A stretch of DNA of 64,000 nucleotides from Morinoia aosen. Lineage: Eukaryota > Arthropoda > Malacostraca > Amphipoda > Talitridae. Under the pieces are notes generated by a model. That model did no database searches and had not been told where the DNA came from. It saw only the letters and a list, made by a program, of their open reading frames with translations. The DNA lies in assembly GCA_030386875.1 (NCBI GenBank), contig CM059579.1:16774484-16838483 (forward strand), written 5' to 3'. Position 1 is the stretch's first letter; each line of letters starts with the position of its first letter. Both the position numbers and the translations under genes were made by a program. Below are positions 44,419-56,255 of the stretch, in pieces.

Positions 44419-46592
44419 GGAGTGCAAGCGGGGATCAACTTCGGAGCACTGGCAATTTGCTCGGAGCCAATATTAATTTTAGTATTTCTAACAGGCATGA
44501 AGCTAAAAATTCTGCACTAGTAACTCACACAGGCAAAACTTTTGCCTGGCGAAACTAAGATGGCATAATCACTTAATTTATTAGCTAATGGTAAAAATCT
44601 ACAGCATCTGCTAAATGCCATTGAACTAGAAACACATGTTCCCAGTTCTTCCTAACTGAAATAATCAATATAATGACTAAGAATTATACAATTACCATCT
44701 AACTAAACCAAGAAAAACCTCACTAATTTTTAAAGTAAAAATACTAATTTTGTTAAAAAATCAACTGTAAAATGTGCTTGAGTCAAAGCAAAACCACACT
44801 CAGCACTCAGCATGGGACTTGAAGATCTAAGCCTCCTGTACAGGGAACTAATCTCTAAAGGAAAAAGTGTTTAAATATGAACTAACAATTAGCAGACAGT
44901 TAAGACACACAAAAATAACACGAGAAAAGTGCAACCTCTATTCTGAAGGGTGTTCCTACGAGAGGAGAGAGGAAGGCACCAATTAGAAAAGAGTAGGGAA
45001 CACGGAATCCATGCACAAAGTGCACAGGATCGGTTGCTAAGAAGGAAGTTCAGAACACAAGAAGGGTTCAGAAAACATTGGTCATGATGATGCTTATGAG
45101 AATAGTGTTAGGGCATCCTAGGAGTTAGAACGAACAACACTCTGGAAGTAGGTTTACTGAACTATAATTTCCAGGAGTTGGAAATTTAGGATATTCAGGT
45201 ACTTCACCAGAGATAAGCAATATCACCCTAATTAGTTGAGTAGGTAGCGACTAATCATTAGCATTATAAACAAAAATTGAACTAACAATGATCAATAGTG
45301 AGAGTTGTCACTACAGGGATTATAAAAGAATTCTTGAAAAATTGCTAAGGAATTCCAGACAGTTATTTAACTCTGATTTCCTTAAAATACAATTGCAGGG
45401 AACAAAATTAAACTGGTGAACACAAAAGATAAGCAACCACTAATGAACAATCACAATATGAAATTAAACATTGACTAAAGAATTGCAGGGAGGCTCCTAG
45501 TTACAATACAAAAATTGGTTAAGAAGGATTTTTAATGTTGACTGTATCAACACTCTACTTAATTGAGAATACAGCTGTGAAAACACTACAGCTGTAAAAT
45601 AATGAGCAAGTTGAGTTGATTGAATATTGACTAAAAAATTGGTTAAGAATGTTATGTCTGATACAACAGGGAGAATCCTGAACTTGATAAATATATAATA
45701 CAGTGAGTATTGGCTTAGATGCAATTAAGAAGGATATAATTGTGACTAAAAAATAATTGGGCCATCATGACTTGCTCAAAAATACATCCTATTGAATTTT
45801 TGGCATAATAAATCCTTTTTGATACAAACAAGGAATTTTAGCTCGACTAAGAATACATCCAATGGGGATGTTTTAAACAAAGGGAATTTTAGTTTGATTT
45901 AAATGCATCCTATTGAGATGTTAATATAAACTTTTTTTAAAACAATGAGCTTGACTTGCTCACAAAAATACATCCTATTGATTTTTGGCATAATAAATCC
46001 TTTTTGATAAAAAAGGAATTTTTTGATAACAAAGAAGGGGAAATTTCCTTAACATGGTTTTATATTAACTAGTGACTTGTTTGCTAAAGGAAAGTTCTAA
46101 ATGGCAAACAACCGTACACCAGGAAATGGACTGTGAGGAACCAAGAGTACTGGGCACGGGATCCTACGCGTTTAGTACTCTTGGAAAATTTAAGCACATG
46201 AACACTTCTTAATGCATACAATAATATTCTTGACACTTTACATGAATTGCATAAATATAGTTACCCGTAATTTACCACACAAAAACACAGTATTAAAATC
46301 TCACCAGCCAAACACCTAGATATGCACGCTCTGTATGATTTGGAACAATGAGCGCTAGATCGCATACGATGTTGCTATCGCGCGTGCGTGAGAGGTTTCG
46401 TTAAGAAGCAAATGTGAATTTTTAGAGATTGAATTTGTTTGTTACACCATTTTAATAGAATTGAGGATAGAGATTAGTGAATTTCGTAATGTGATTTTAT
46501 GCTAATGGTCGAACTAATTTTACTTGATTTTTAGATGATCATTCTGAGAATTTCGAAATTTCGACTGGTTTGCGGAATAGAGATTCACTACA
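44419..46592 (-). repeat. Old gypsy-family LTR, fossil, inverted to the young copies
   Basis: Reading the minus strand from TGTAGTGAATC (46,592), the sequence is collinear with the young LTR at 56,256-58,799 along its length: TCAATTCTATTAAAAT, GGGTAACTATATTTATG, ATATTATTGT, AATCTACAGCATTTG-type blocks. By eye roughly a quarter of bases differ and parts have shrunk. At its end GGCGCCAGAGTGC parallels the start of the young internal region (GGCGCCAGAATTGGG). It is therefore a much older member. Members of the dispersed repeat (AGAGAGGAAGGCACC near 44,960) lie inside it. Confidence 0.6.
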
Positions 46593-46659
46593 TACTCATG
46601 TCAATTGTCGAAAACAAATGATTGAGAGAAAAGCACTAAAAAATGCGTTCCCTTCGTTG

Positions 46660-47038
46660 TGTAGCGAACCTTCGGCACGCAACTCAGTATAAATTTCGGA
46701 AATTCTCAAAATGATCATTAAAAATTCAGTAAAATAAATCCAACCATCAGAATAAAATTTCATTACGGAATTAATTAACTTCTATCCTCAATTCTATTAA
46801 AATTGTGCACTGAAAAATTCATTCTCTAAGAAATCACTTTTGCGTTGTAACGAAACCCTCCATGACGCTGTGTCGGCAACATTTTCACTCGCACTAGCGC
46901 CACTCGTATCAAGTCATTGAAAGTGTGTGCACCGCGTGTTTGCTCTGGTGAGAATTAAAGTATTGTGTGTGACTGTGCTGTTCTACGGGTAACTATATTT
47001 ATGTATTATGTAAACCGTCAATAATATTATTGTGTATG
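46660..47038 (+). repeat. Young gypsy LTR, 5' part, interrupted by the copia element
   Basis: TGTAGCGAACCTTCGGCACG begins a 379-bp stretch almost identical to the first part of the LTRs at 56,256 and 61,499. It stops where the copia LTR (TGTTGAG) begins. It starts 67 bases from the start of the old inverted LTR, so the two are head-to-head. Confidence 0.8.
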
Positions 47039-47155
47039 TGTTGAGATCCAACTTCAGTATATATATTTATTATTATATATGAGTTGTCGCAGTCGCCCAT
47101 TAAATTGCTTCCGTCCCGTTTTCTATGTTCATGTGCTAGCCGCCTTTGTAGAGCG

Positions 47156-50100
47156 CAGTGCTTCCACTTTAGGGTAAATTACCCCATTTTAGGGTAATCA
47201 GACACTGTCTAGGGTAGAGTTTAGGGTAACGCAAAATTCTATGATTTTTAGGGTAATTTGACTTCAATCAGGGTAGCACAGCAAAATTATAGGGTATTAC
47301 CGGTTTTCATTACCAATATCAAGTTTGCTCTCCTAAGTACCTTATAAGGTACTTTGTGGAAGTACTCTACCGGAACGTTAATGAAAATGTTCAATGAGAG
47401 TCAAATTTGGAACAAACGCAAAGCTCAACCGAACTTGCTTTCAATTTATTCTTTATTGCACCTTCCGATAAGGCTCAAATTGGTGTGCACATCGCTGCAT
47501 ATCTCCCAGCTGTGATCTCTCCTTAGTATAATGTTGCCAGATTTGCTCAAATAAATAATACCTTGGTTTATTAAAATTACAGTAATTAAAGTGGTAGGCA
47601 ACTTGATATAATTGTTTAGAAATCGATATGTGATAGCCTTACGTCAACTAACTCGTAAATGCGTCAAGACTTACACCAATACATCGGTCATCGTCGTTTA
47701 GTAGAATTGAACAACTATATAACGTGTGAACAGCGACACCGCTCGAGCCGAGCCGACTTCGAGGGCAGAATTCAGGGTTGCCAGATTGGCCATTTCATAA
47801 CCAATTTATCCAAAATTGGTCATTTTTTAAACGCCGTGCCAGTGAGAAAAATCACATGGCCATTTACACCAATTTGGCCATTTTTTTAACTTGTGGCCAT
47901 GAAATATTCCATTTAACCATGTTTTCCATGAAGGAGCGTTGAACGAACCAAGATACTGCAACGTAATACGAATTATCGAAGCACGTACGAATCTTGTTCA
48001 ATCTTCGATTAGTCGCGTTTGTAACGCAGCAGTTGCAGCCCTGCATGGCAATGCGCAGATAGTTTTGTTTCAGTCGAGAGCAATTAACTGTGCAAGGTGC
48101 ATCACATGCAGTATTGTATTGTAACAGATAAGATTTGGTTACTTGCGTGTTGCGTTGCAGTAAAAGGGATTCTCCGTCCGATCAAGCTGCTACACCAGCA
48201 AGGAAGACAAGCAAATTTTCCTCGTCTGTTAAGCCCTACACACAAAAATGGAAGGAAGGATTGAGAAGCGAACCACTGTTTCGAGGCTGGTTAGAAAAAT
48301 CTCAGTGTTCTACCTCAACTAAAGATATAGCATACTGTACCATATGCTCATCTACCATAACGTGTGGTAAATCGGAGATAACGCGTCATGCAAACGGCCA
48401 ACGCCATCAAAATCTTTCAATGCAGGGAAGGAAAACTCAAACTTTAACTTCCTTCATCTTGTAAAACGATCCAATTGACAAGTCAGCCAGAAAAATTGAA
48501 TTACGGATATGTGCATATCTTTCTGAGCATAATTTGCCTATTTCGTTAATTGACTCATTGCTGCAACTGCTGAAACAAATGTTTCCATATAATGAAGCAT
48601 TAAAGAAAGTAAGCTTAGGGAAACAAAGAGCTTCGAACATTATTAGACAATGTTTCGGTAAACATCTACTAAGTGATCTTGTCGTTGTTCTTAATGAACG
48701 TTTATTTTCAGCAATATTTGATAAAACAATTGATCGCAGTACCGCTAAACAGTTTGGAGTCATCGTGCAATATTGGAGTGTGGGTGCAATCATGAGCTCC
48801 TTCGTTGATCTTGTTGAAATACAGGATAGCTCAGCCAATGGATTGTTTACTACACTCAAAAAATGTTTCAGTGATAAAAATATTAACTTGAGCAACATTG
48901 TAGGGTTTTGTTCTGACACGACTAACGTAATGATGGGATCCAAACATTCTGTTGCTTCTTTATTAAAAAAAGAATTGCCAAATGTTCATGTTGTAAAATG
49001 TTCGTGCCATTTATTTCATTTATGTGCATCATATGCTGGTCTGAAATTACCTAAAACTATCGAGGATCTTTGCCGTAATGTGTTTAACCATTTCCATCTA
49101 AGCTCGAAAAGACAGATTTCATTTCAAGAATTTCAAGCTTTTGTCGGAAAAGAATCACATAAAATTTTGGCGCCTGGTCAGACACGATGGTTGTCACTAG
49201 AGCAGTGTGTTAATTAAACCGTCTATTGGAGCAGTGGGGTGCTTTGAAATTATATTTCACAGAAGTAGCTTTTAGTGATCCTACTAATACTAATGATACA
49301 ATTATACAAACCTTAAATGATTCTTTTTCTTTGGCATATTTAGAGTTTCTTTCGTACAGTCTTGGCCGCTTTAATAAGTTCAATAAGCACTTTCAGTCAG
49401 AACTGCCTGCACTATACAGCCTCAAAAAAGATGTGTGTGACTTAATAAGAAGTATATGTTCAGATTTCATGCGCGTGTCTTATGTGAGGCAGTGTGAAAT
49501 CACAGCACTACAACCATCTGATGCTCTCTTCACCGCGTCTATGGTGAATGATGAAAGTATATATCTTGGCGTCGCGGCCACTGAAACTCAAAACGATCTG
49601 GAAAGCAGTGCAACATCAAATGAACTGGCGATATTTCACAGGAACTGTGAAGCGTTTTTAATAGAAGCTGTTAGACAGGTCCAAGCGTGGTTTACCCTTG
49701 ATGATCCTTTGTATGATGTGATTCAGTTCTTGAATCCTGCCAACGCTATTCAGCTCCAACCGCCGTCAATAGCAAAAGTTTTTGACATTCTGCCGCAATT
49801 GTTGACTTTGCCGACAAGAATGAGACAGACGCGAAATATAAAAAACATTGCTTAATGCCTGGAATTTCAACTGATATGTCCTATCAGGAGTATTGGAACA
49901 TTATATTGAAGGCAAAGAATGCTGCGGATCTGCCATGCTTTCCTAACCTATCTGTTGTTGTTTCTACTCTTTTGGCACTCCCATTTAGAAATGCGTCTGT
50001 CGAGCGTTTCTTCCGTAAATTAAATCTAATCGAAACTGATAACAGAGCTTCCCTAAAAAACGAGACTCTGTGTGGCCTATTGCACATGATATACTATCTT

Positions 50101-51287
50101 AAGAATTCAGGAGAAACATCCGATTCAATGCCGATTGATTCCAATTTGATTGCTTCCGTAGAAAAAGTCAGAAGAGAAGCAACGCTACTTGTGCTGAACT
50201 TTAAAATTTGTCATCACGTAAAGGTAACTTGATACAGTCTTATCTAGCTCTTATTTTCGTCTTTGTAAATTGGCAGTACACTTGTTCATATAATCGCACT
50301 TGTTGTTCGTGTTGTTGTTTTCGTCACGGAATCGTGTTGTTTTCAGTGGATGTTATTGATTTTTTTATGTGAATATGAACTTGTCAAATCACTTTGTAAT
50401 GAGTGGAGGTCGGTGGGGATGCACAAGCTGGACCCTCGTCTCACATTCTTGTAACTCACCACAGTGTGGTAAATCTGAGTGAGGCTGAAACTTGTCTTTT
50501 TAGTGTTAAGTTGCAGTCAAATTAAATTAAGTGAATTCACATAATGAGAAAGTATATTATACGATATATCCGTTGAGTCTCTAGCAATATTTGGATACAT
50601 ATCTCATGAATAAAAAAATACGAGAAAACTACCTTCTTAAGCATTGTTATCTAGCTCGATACTCTTATGCGATTAGAGTTTATCTCTTGGCGATGATCAA
50701 GCGAAATTCATTATATAAGTTACATAGTATTTTCGATGTACTGAGCAGTTCTCGACTTTCTAAGAGGAAAAATGTTGGTTAAGTGAAAATATAGATATTA
50801 GAAGTTAATAAAAAGCAAATTCTTCTAGTTTGTTCGCGAAAATTGTGAATCGATGTTTGTGCTGCTGTTCAGAATTGTTTACTTGAATAAATGTTTCGAG
50901 TGTTACTTTGCCTTTCATTTCCTCCTACTATGTCTTTGCTTCTCTCTGCTATTCAGGAGTAGATCGGCTGGCATCGTAACGGTACTTAACGCATATTGAA
51001 CAGCTTGTAATTAGGTCATCAAACAAAAAAGACAAACAACAGAGAGTTACATAAAAAGTTGCACTTATCGTGACACATCTGACTCCGTAAAGTCAAAGAA
51101 TTTCATTTTCAAATATCGCACGAACCCTGTTGTTGTGTCATTTCCTCACATAGAAACATAGAAGCCTTAAACATTTTAATGCAATAACAGCAGGGGCTTA
51201 TTTGACGTTTTAGGGTAATTTAATCATTTTTAGGGTAATCTGGAATAAAGTTTTAGGGTAGGAACTTTCTCACCCGTGGAAGCCCTG
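47156..51287 (+). mobile_element. hAT DNA transposon inserted in the copia 5' LTR
   Basis: A 4132-bp element with ends CAGTGCTTCCAC and CAGGGCTTCCAC (right, reverse complement), flanked by a perfect 8-bp duplication GTAGAGCG (47,148-47,155 and 51,288-51,295), exactly as hAT elements do. Subterminal regions at both ends carry many TTTAGGGTAA motifs, likely transposase binding sites. It encodes a transposase at 48,135-50,232 that is interrupted three times. Confidence 0.9.
48135..50232 (+). pseudogene. hAT transposase, BED zinc finger to dimerisation domain, decayed
   Basis: Four frame segments. 48,135-48,464: BED-type finger YCTICSSTITCGKSEITRHA with C-x2-C and H-x4-H. 48,534-49,217 (same frame, after a TAA at 48,462-48,464): FDKTIDRSTAKQFGV, IVGFCSDTTNVMMG (catalytic Asp region), VVKCSCHLFHLCA and APGQTRWLSLEQCV. 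49,226-49,855 (shifted frame): middle helical part. 49,855-50,232 (shifted again): LPFRNASVERFFRKLNLIET, the hAT dimerisation motif. One stop and two frameshifts make it inactive, yet the sequence is otherwise well kept. Confidence 0.85.
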
Positions 51288-51427
51288 GTAGAGCGATCGA
51301 GCTCCTTCTTCTTGTTCTTGCCGCCGTGCTCGACGGACGTACAGTACATGTAGTTCCTAGATTACCAACTGTGTTTTCTCTACCCACACTCATACTTATA
51401 ATCGTTGTCGTACTCCATTATTCCAAG

Positions 51428-54400
51428 ATGGAAAGAGGCCTCTCTGGTCTAACAGGTTATGGGCCCAGTAACCTAACTTTTGATGGCAATGACGAAAGGT
51501 ATGAGTTGTGGGAAGTGAAATTTCGGGCCTACCTAGACTTGAAATCGTTGGGTGCCGTCCTCGAGGGCGAAGAATCAAGTCTGGATGTTGAGAAGAATAA
51601 GAAAGTTTTCTCCGAGCTTGTGCAAAGGCTCGATGATAAAAGTCTCTCGTTGATTATCAGAGACGCCTATGGAGATGGAAGAAAATCCATGAAGATTCTG
51701 CGTGATCATTACCTCGGCAGCAGTAAACCGAGAATTATTTCTCTGTATTGCGAGTTGGCTGCGCTGAAGATGAAAAATGGCGAGACGGTAACCGACTACT
51801 TGCTGCGGGCAGAGACAACTGCATCCTACCTGAAGAAAGCCGGCGAGAGTATCAGCGATGGACTGATAATCGCCATGATTATCAGGGGATTGCCAGCTGT
51901 TTACAACGCGTTTTCTACCGTCATCACGCAAATTGACAGTAAAGAAATGGACTTCATGAAATTCAAATCGGCTCTCAAGAGTGAAGAAGAAACAAAGAAG
52001 ACCCGACAAGGCTACAGTGAAAGTGAAGAAAGAATTATGAAAGTGAAAGATTCTAAAATTACTTGTTACTTATGTGGTAAGTCAGGTCACAAGAAATATG
52101 AGTGTAAAAGTCACAGTGCAAAGAAAAATCGGTGGTGTTCAATTTGTAAAAGTGCATCTCATGATACTAATTTTTGCAGAAAGAGAGATACCGCAAAAGC
52201 GATGGCTACTGATTGCAAAGATGTGAAAAGCTCTTTTTGTTTTAGAGTATCAACAGACTCAGAAAGTGCTTCTGTTGTAGACAGTGCAAAGTTACTGGTG
52301 GATTGTGGAGCTACTGCTCACATTATTTGTGATAAATCTAAGTTTGTATCTTTAGATGAAAGTTTTGACCCTAGGAATCATTTCATTGAATTAGCAGATG
52401 GTTCTAGGATGAACAATATTGTAGAGTGTAAAGGTGATGCGAGAATTACCCTGACTGACGCCAAAAATAGGAAACACAATGTTCTTTTAAAAAATGTTCT
52501 TTGTATTCCTAGTTTTAAGCAGAATATTTTCTCTGTCCAGGCTGCTATTGATCAGGGTGCATCATTTAATTTCAGTCAAAACGCCTCAAAGTTGTTTGCT
52601 TCAGATGGGAATGCGTTTAATATTAAAAAATGTGGCAAGCTGTATTATTTAAATTCTGTAAGCTCTGTTGATTCTATTAATGCTGTTGGTGAACACACTC
52701 TGGAGGAGTGGCACAATATTCTTGGGCATTGTAATGTAAAAGATGTGTTGAGCCTAGAAGGTATTACTAAAGGAATGAAAATTACCAACAAGCATAATTT
52801 CGATTGTGAGATCTGTGTCCAGGGTAAAATGTGTCAATATAGGAGCAGAGACCCTGATGAAAAGTCGAGAAAACCTTTAGAGCTAGTCCATAGTGACCTA
52901 GCTGGACCTATAAGCCCTACTTCTTTTGAGAATTCCATGTATGTCATGTCTTTTGTGGATGACTTTTCAGGCCTCATTTTTGTGTATTTCCTCAAAAGTA
53001 AAAGTGACACTGTTGGGGCATTTAAAAAATTCTTGGCTGATTCTGCTCCATTTGGCTCTGTTAAACGTTTAAGAACAGATAACGGCACCGAGTATTCCTC
53101 AAACTTGTTCAAAGCTGTTGTCACGGAGAACAAAATAAAGCATGAATTTTCAGCTCCGTACTCTCCCCATCAGAATGGGACTGCTGAGAGATCTTGGAGA
53201 TCATTGTTTGAGATGGCTAGGTGTTTGTTGCTGCATGCAAATTTGCCAAAAGAATTGTGGAATCATGCTGTAAGAACAGCTGCTTACATTAGAAATAGGT
53301 GTTTCAACAAAAGGACAGGCAAAACTCCTTTTGAGATGTTCACGGGAAAGAAACCTGACCTTTCCAACATGCACATTTTTGGATCAAAATGTTTTGCCAT
53401 GGTTCAGGACCCAGGAAAGCTTGACCCTAGGTCAGAGCAGGGTACTTTTCTGGGATATGAACCGTGCAGCCCTGCTTACATGATTTATTTCCCTGAAACT
53501 TGTCAAATAAAAAGAGTCAGATGTGTCACATTCTGTGATAAAATTTCGAGAAATGTGGTGGGTGAGGATGAGTTCATTGCTGTAGATAACCCTGCTGAGC
53601 TGAAACAAAGTGAGAAGGCTGACAAGGCTGAGGCTGAGTTGAAACCTGGGACTGTTATAGAAGTGATTCAAAATGAAACTCATTCAGATGCAGAGCCCAC
53701 TAGAAGATTTCCTTTGAGAGAAAAGAAGCCCCCAGCTTATTTAAAAGACTATGTTGATCCAGATGAATTGGATATCACTAATAATTTTGTTGATTATTGC
53801 TACAGAGTGAGCAGTATCCCTAAGTCTTACTCTGAGGCAATTTCATCCCCAGATTCTGTTGAGTGGAAACAGGCAATGACCACTGAGATAGCTGCACTAG
53901 CCGATAATGAGACGTACGAACTTGTTGAAAAGCCAAAAGATAGATCTGTTATTGGGGGACGATGGGTCTATAGTGTTAAATCAGGACCCAATGACCAGGA
54001 AACTTTCAAAGCTCGTTATGTAGCCAAGGGATATTCCCAAGTAGCTGATGTCGATTTCAAAGAAACTTTTTCTCCTACAGCACGTCTAACTTCTGTTAGA
54101 ATGCTGATGGATATTGCTGTGCAAAAGTCGTACATTGTGCACCAGATGGACGTGTGCACTGCTTATCTTCATGCGAAAATTGACTGTGATGTTTTTGTAG
54201 AACAGCCTGAGGGATTTGTTGAACTTGACAAAAATGGAGAGAAGTTAGTCTGCAAACTCAAAAAATCTTTGTATGGCTTAAAGCAAAGTGGCCGTAACTG
54301 GAACAATCTCCTGCATCATTTTCTTGTTGAACAAAATTTTGTTCAATCTCTCAGTGATACTTGTGTCTATGTGAGGGAAAGCGACTCTGGAAAAGTGATT

Positions 54401-55165
54401 ATCATTGTATGGGTTGATGATTTAATTTTGGCCTCTTCTAACGCTGTTGTATTGAAGGAAGTCAAGTGTTTGTTGTCAAATAAATTCAAAATGAAAGATC
54501 TTGGACAAATTTCATGTTTTTTAGGCATTGAATTTGATGTGAAGCATGACTCAATTGAGATGAAGCAGTCAAAGTATGTTGAGAAAATTTTGTCAAAATT
54601 TAGGATGTCTGATTGTAAGCCTAAGTCTATTCCCTGTGATCCCAGTGCCAACAAGCTTGATGTAAGCTCTGATTCTAGGAATTTGTGCGATCCAAAACTG
54701 TTCCGTGAGATAGTTGGCAGCCTGATCTACTTGATGACTTGTACTAGGCCTGATATTTGCTATGTTGTTACATTACTGTCGCAACATTTAACTTGTCCAA
54801 CAAATGCTCATCTGAATTTGTGTAAATTTGTGTTGAAGTATCTTAAAGGTACTATTTCATACGGTTTGAAATTTGTGAAATCCGAGAACCCCGTGCAAAT
54901 TACTGGTTTCTCTGACTCTGACTGGGGTGGATCCTCTGACCAGAAGAGCATATCAGGATACGTGTTTAAATCATCTAGCAACAGTTCACTGATATCTTGG
55001 AAGTCCAAGAAACAAAATATTGTTGCTCTTTCAAGCTGCGAAGCTGAGTACATTGCCCTGACTTATGCTGTGCAGGAGGGAATTTTTCTCAAACAGCTAC
55101 TATGTGATATGGATATGATGAACCGGTTGAAATTTTTGTTGATAATAGAGGTGCTATTGACCTAG
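51428..55165 (+). CDS. Copia gag-pol polyprotein (retroelement fossil)
   Basis: One long frame, about 1245 residues from the ATG at 51,428. Parts in copia order: gag (YELWEVKFRAYLDLK), a CCHC zinc knuckle (CYLCGKSGHKKYEC), protease (LLVDCGATAHI), integrase with its HHCC finger and core (LRTDNGTEYSS, SPHQNGTAERSW), reverse transcriptase (QMDVCTAYLHAK, IVWVDDLIL) and RNase H (GFSDSDWGG, SSCEAEYIALT). Integrase before RT defines Ty1/copia. The likely start codon lies inside the LTR, so the first residues are read across the LTR end and primer site. The element looks nearly whole, about one break near its end. Confidence 0.88.
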   Translation: MERGLSGLTGYGPSNLTFDGNDERYELWEVKFRAYLDLKSLGAVLEGEESSLDVEKNKKVFSELVQRLDDKSLSLIIRDAYGDGRKSMKILRDHYLGSSKPRIISLYCELAALKMKNGETVTDYLLRAETTASYLKKAGESISDGLIIAMIIRGLPAVYNAFSTVITQIDSKEMDFMKFKSALKSEEETKKTRQGYSESEERIMKVKDSKITCYLCGKSGHKKYECKSHSAKKNRWCSICKSASHDTNFCRKRDTAKAMATDCKDVKSSFCFRVSTDSESASVVDSAKLLVDCGATAHIICDKSKFVSLDESFDPRNHFIELADGSRMNNIVECKGDARITLTDAKNRKHNVLLKNVLCIPSFKQNIFSVQAAIDQGASFNFSQNASKLFASDGNAFNIKKCGKLYYLNSVSSVDSINAVGEHTLEEWHNILGHCNVKDVLSLEGITKGMKITNKHNFDCEICVQGKMCQYRSRDPDEKSRKPLELVHSDLAGPISPTSFENSMYVMSFVDDFSGLIFVYFLKSKSDTVGAFKKFLADSAPFGSVKRLRTDNGTEYSSNLFKAVVTENKIKHEFSAPYSPHQNGTAERSWRSLFEMARCLLLHANLPKELWNHAVRTAAYIRNRCFNKRTGKTPFEMFTGKKPDLSNMHIFGSKCFAMVQDPGKLDPRSEQGTFLGYEPCSPAYMIYFPETCQIKRVRCVTFCDKISRNVVGEDEFIAVDNPAELKQSEKADKAEAELKPGTVIEVIQNETHSDAEPTRRFPLREKKPPAYLKDYVDPDELDITNNFVDYCYRVSSIPKSYSEAISSPDSVEWKQAMTTEIAALADNETYELVEKPKDRSVIGGRWVYSVKSGPNDQETFKARYVAKGYSQVADVDFKETFSPTARLTSVRMLMDIAVQKSYIVHQMDVCTAYLHAKIDCDVFVEQPEGFVELDKNGEKLVCKLKKSLYGLKQSGRNWNNLLHHFLVEQNFVQSLSDTCVYVRESDSGKVIIIVWVDDLILASSNAVVLKEVKCLLSNKFKMKDLGQISCFLGIEFDVKHDSIEMKQSKYVEKILSKFRMSDCKPKSIPCDPSANKLDVSSDSRNLCDPKLFREIVGSLIYLMTCTRPDICYVVTLLSQHLTCPTNAHLNLCKFVLKYLKGTISYGLKFVKSENPVQITGFSDSDWGGSSDQKSISGYVFKSSSNSSLISWKSKKQNIVALSSCEAEYIALTYAVQEGIFLKQLLCDMDMMNRLKFLLIIEVLLT

Positions 55166-55611
55166 CCAAAAACCCTGTTCATCATCAACGCTCGAAACAT
55201 ATAGACATAAGATTTCATTTCATTCGAGCAAGTATTCAAGACAATAAAGCGGTTTTGCGCTTTGTTCCTTCAGAGGAAAACATGGCTGACATGTTCACAA
55301 AGCCTGTTACTAGACAGTCGTTGCTCAAGTTCAAAGTGTGTGTTTAATTCTAAGTTACTGTGTCTGACATGTTTCCAGTTTAGCTTTGTGTAGACCAATT
55401 GCAAGAAAAGGTAGAACTTTCGTGAGTACAATACTCTTAACGCTATTGCGGACTATGCATTATTGTGCGTTATATTTTTTTGTATCGTGCTCAGTGTAAT
55501 CTGTAGATCTACACTGATGATTTTTTTTATGTTGTTTTTCTGCTGTTCAATGTTCAATGAAAGATCTGAACGTTGAAATGTTAGCTCTAATTGATTACTA
55601 TGTGAATTGAT

Positions 55612-56255
55612 GGGTCCTCAAGAGGTCCCCGAAACATTTCATTATCGAAAGGGGTACCAAGAGCGACAGTGTCAGCATAGATCGTCTTAAGGCGGCGTTT
55701 TTGTCCCTTCCGGACGACGCCCCGACACACTCTCGTGAACCACAACAACCCAGGCTGCAAATCAGCCCCAGGTCAACACCTGTCGAGCCTCCTGGGTTGC
55801 ACCTGTCCGCTTGGGCTAAGACCCTTCCTCCCACTATGGAGTGCAACGAGTTCGTAGTTCCCCCGTATACCGTTCAAAGAACGCCGTTGGGAACTGGGAA
55901 TTCGGGTGCCTCCACCTCGGATAGCGCTTCTACTACTTTAACCCCACATCACGGGAATTCCCCAGATACTCTGTCATTGTCCCAGTTGGGGATCCGAACG
56001 TCAACTTTCACAGCCCCCAAGCTTATTCCTCCTACAGCCCCCGAGCATTGTAGCAGGTCTGGCAGACCTCTTCGTCCGCCAGCTCGTTACGCGCAGTCGT
56101 AGGGTGGTTAACTCTGTTCTGTCCTTCTCTCCTAATTTTCTTTGGCTGTCACGGCCCTTGGGAACTTCTTCGCAGCCTGTTATCTTTTCGTGTAATTGTC
56201 GGAGATCGGCTTCGCCGCTCCCAGACCTTTCGGTCTCCTTTGGGGGGAGGGTAGC
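55612..56255 (+). mobile_element. Gypsy pol 3' end and polypurine tract (partial copy 1), fossil
   Basis: This 644-bp stretch repeats 60,855-61,498 with about one difference. It starts within the post-integrase part of pol (GGGTCCTCAAGAGG) directly after copia sequence, continues through the pol stop, and ends with the polypurine tract TTTGGGGGGAGGG just before the LTR. It is the truncated end of a gypsy copy lying in tandem with the next. Confidence 0.85.

Larger units (their letters stand above)
47039..55611 (+). mobile_element. Ty1/copia retrotransposon inserted in a gypsy LTR; carries a hAT transposon
   Basis: The 5' LTR runs 47,039-51,454 including the inserted hAT; without the hAT and one target duplication it is 276 bp, starting TGTTGAG and ending CTAACA. 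The primer site GGTTATGGGCCCAGT (51,455-51,469) matches the mid-part of initiator tRNA-Met, the half-tRNA primer known for copia. A long polyprotein frame follows. I find no 3' LTR; the element joins gypsy sequence at about 55,611. The coding part looks nearly whole, with about one break. Probably young. Confidence 0.85.
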
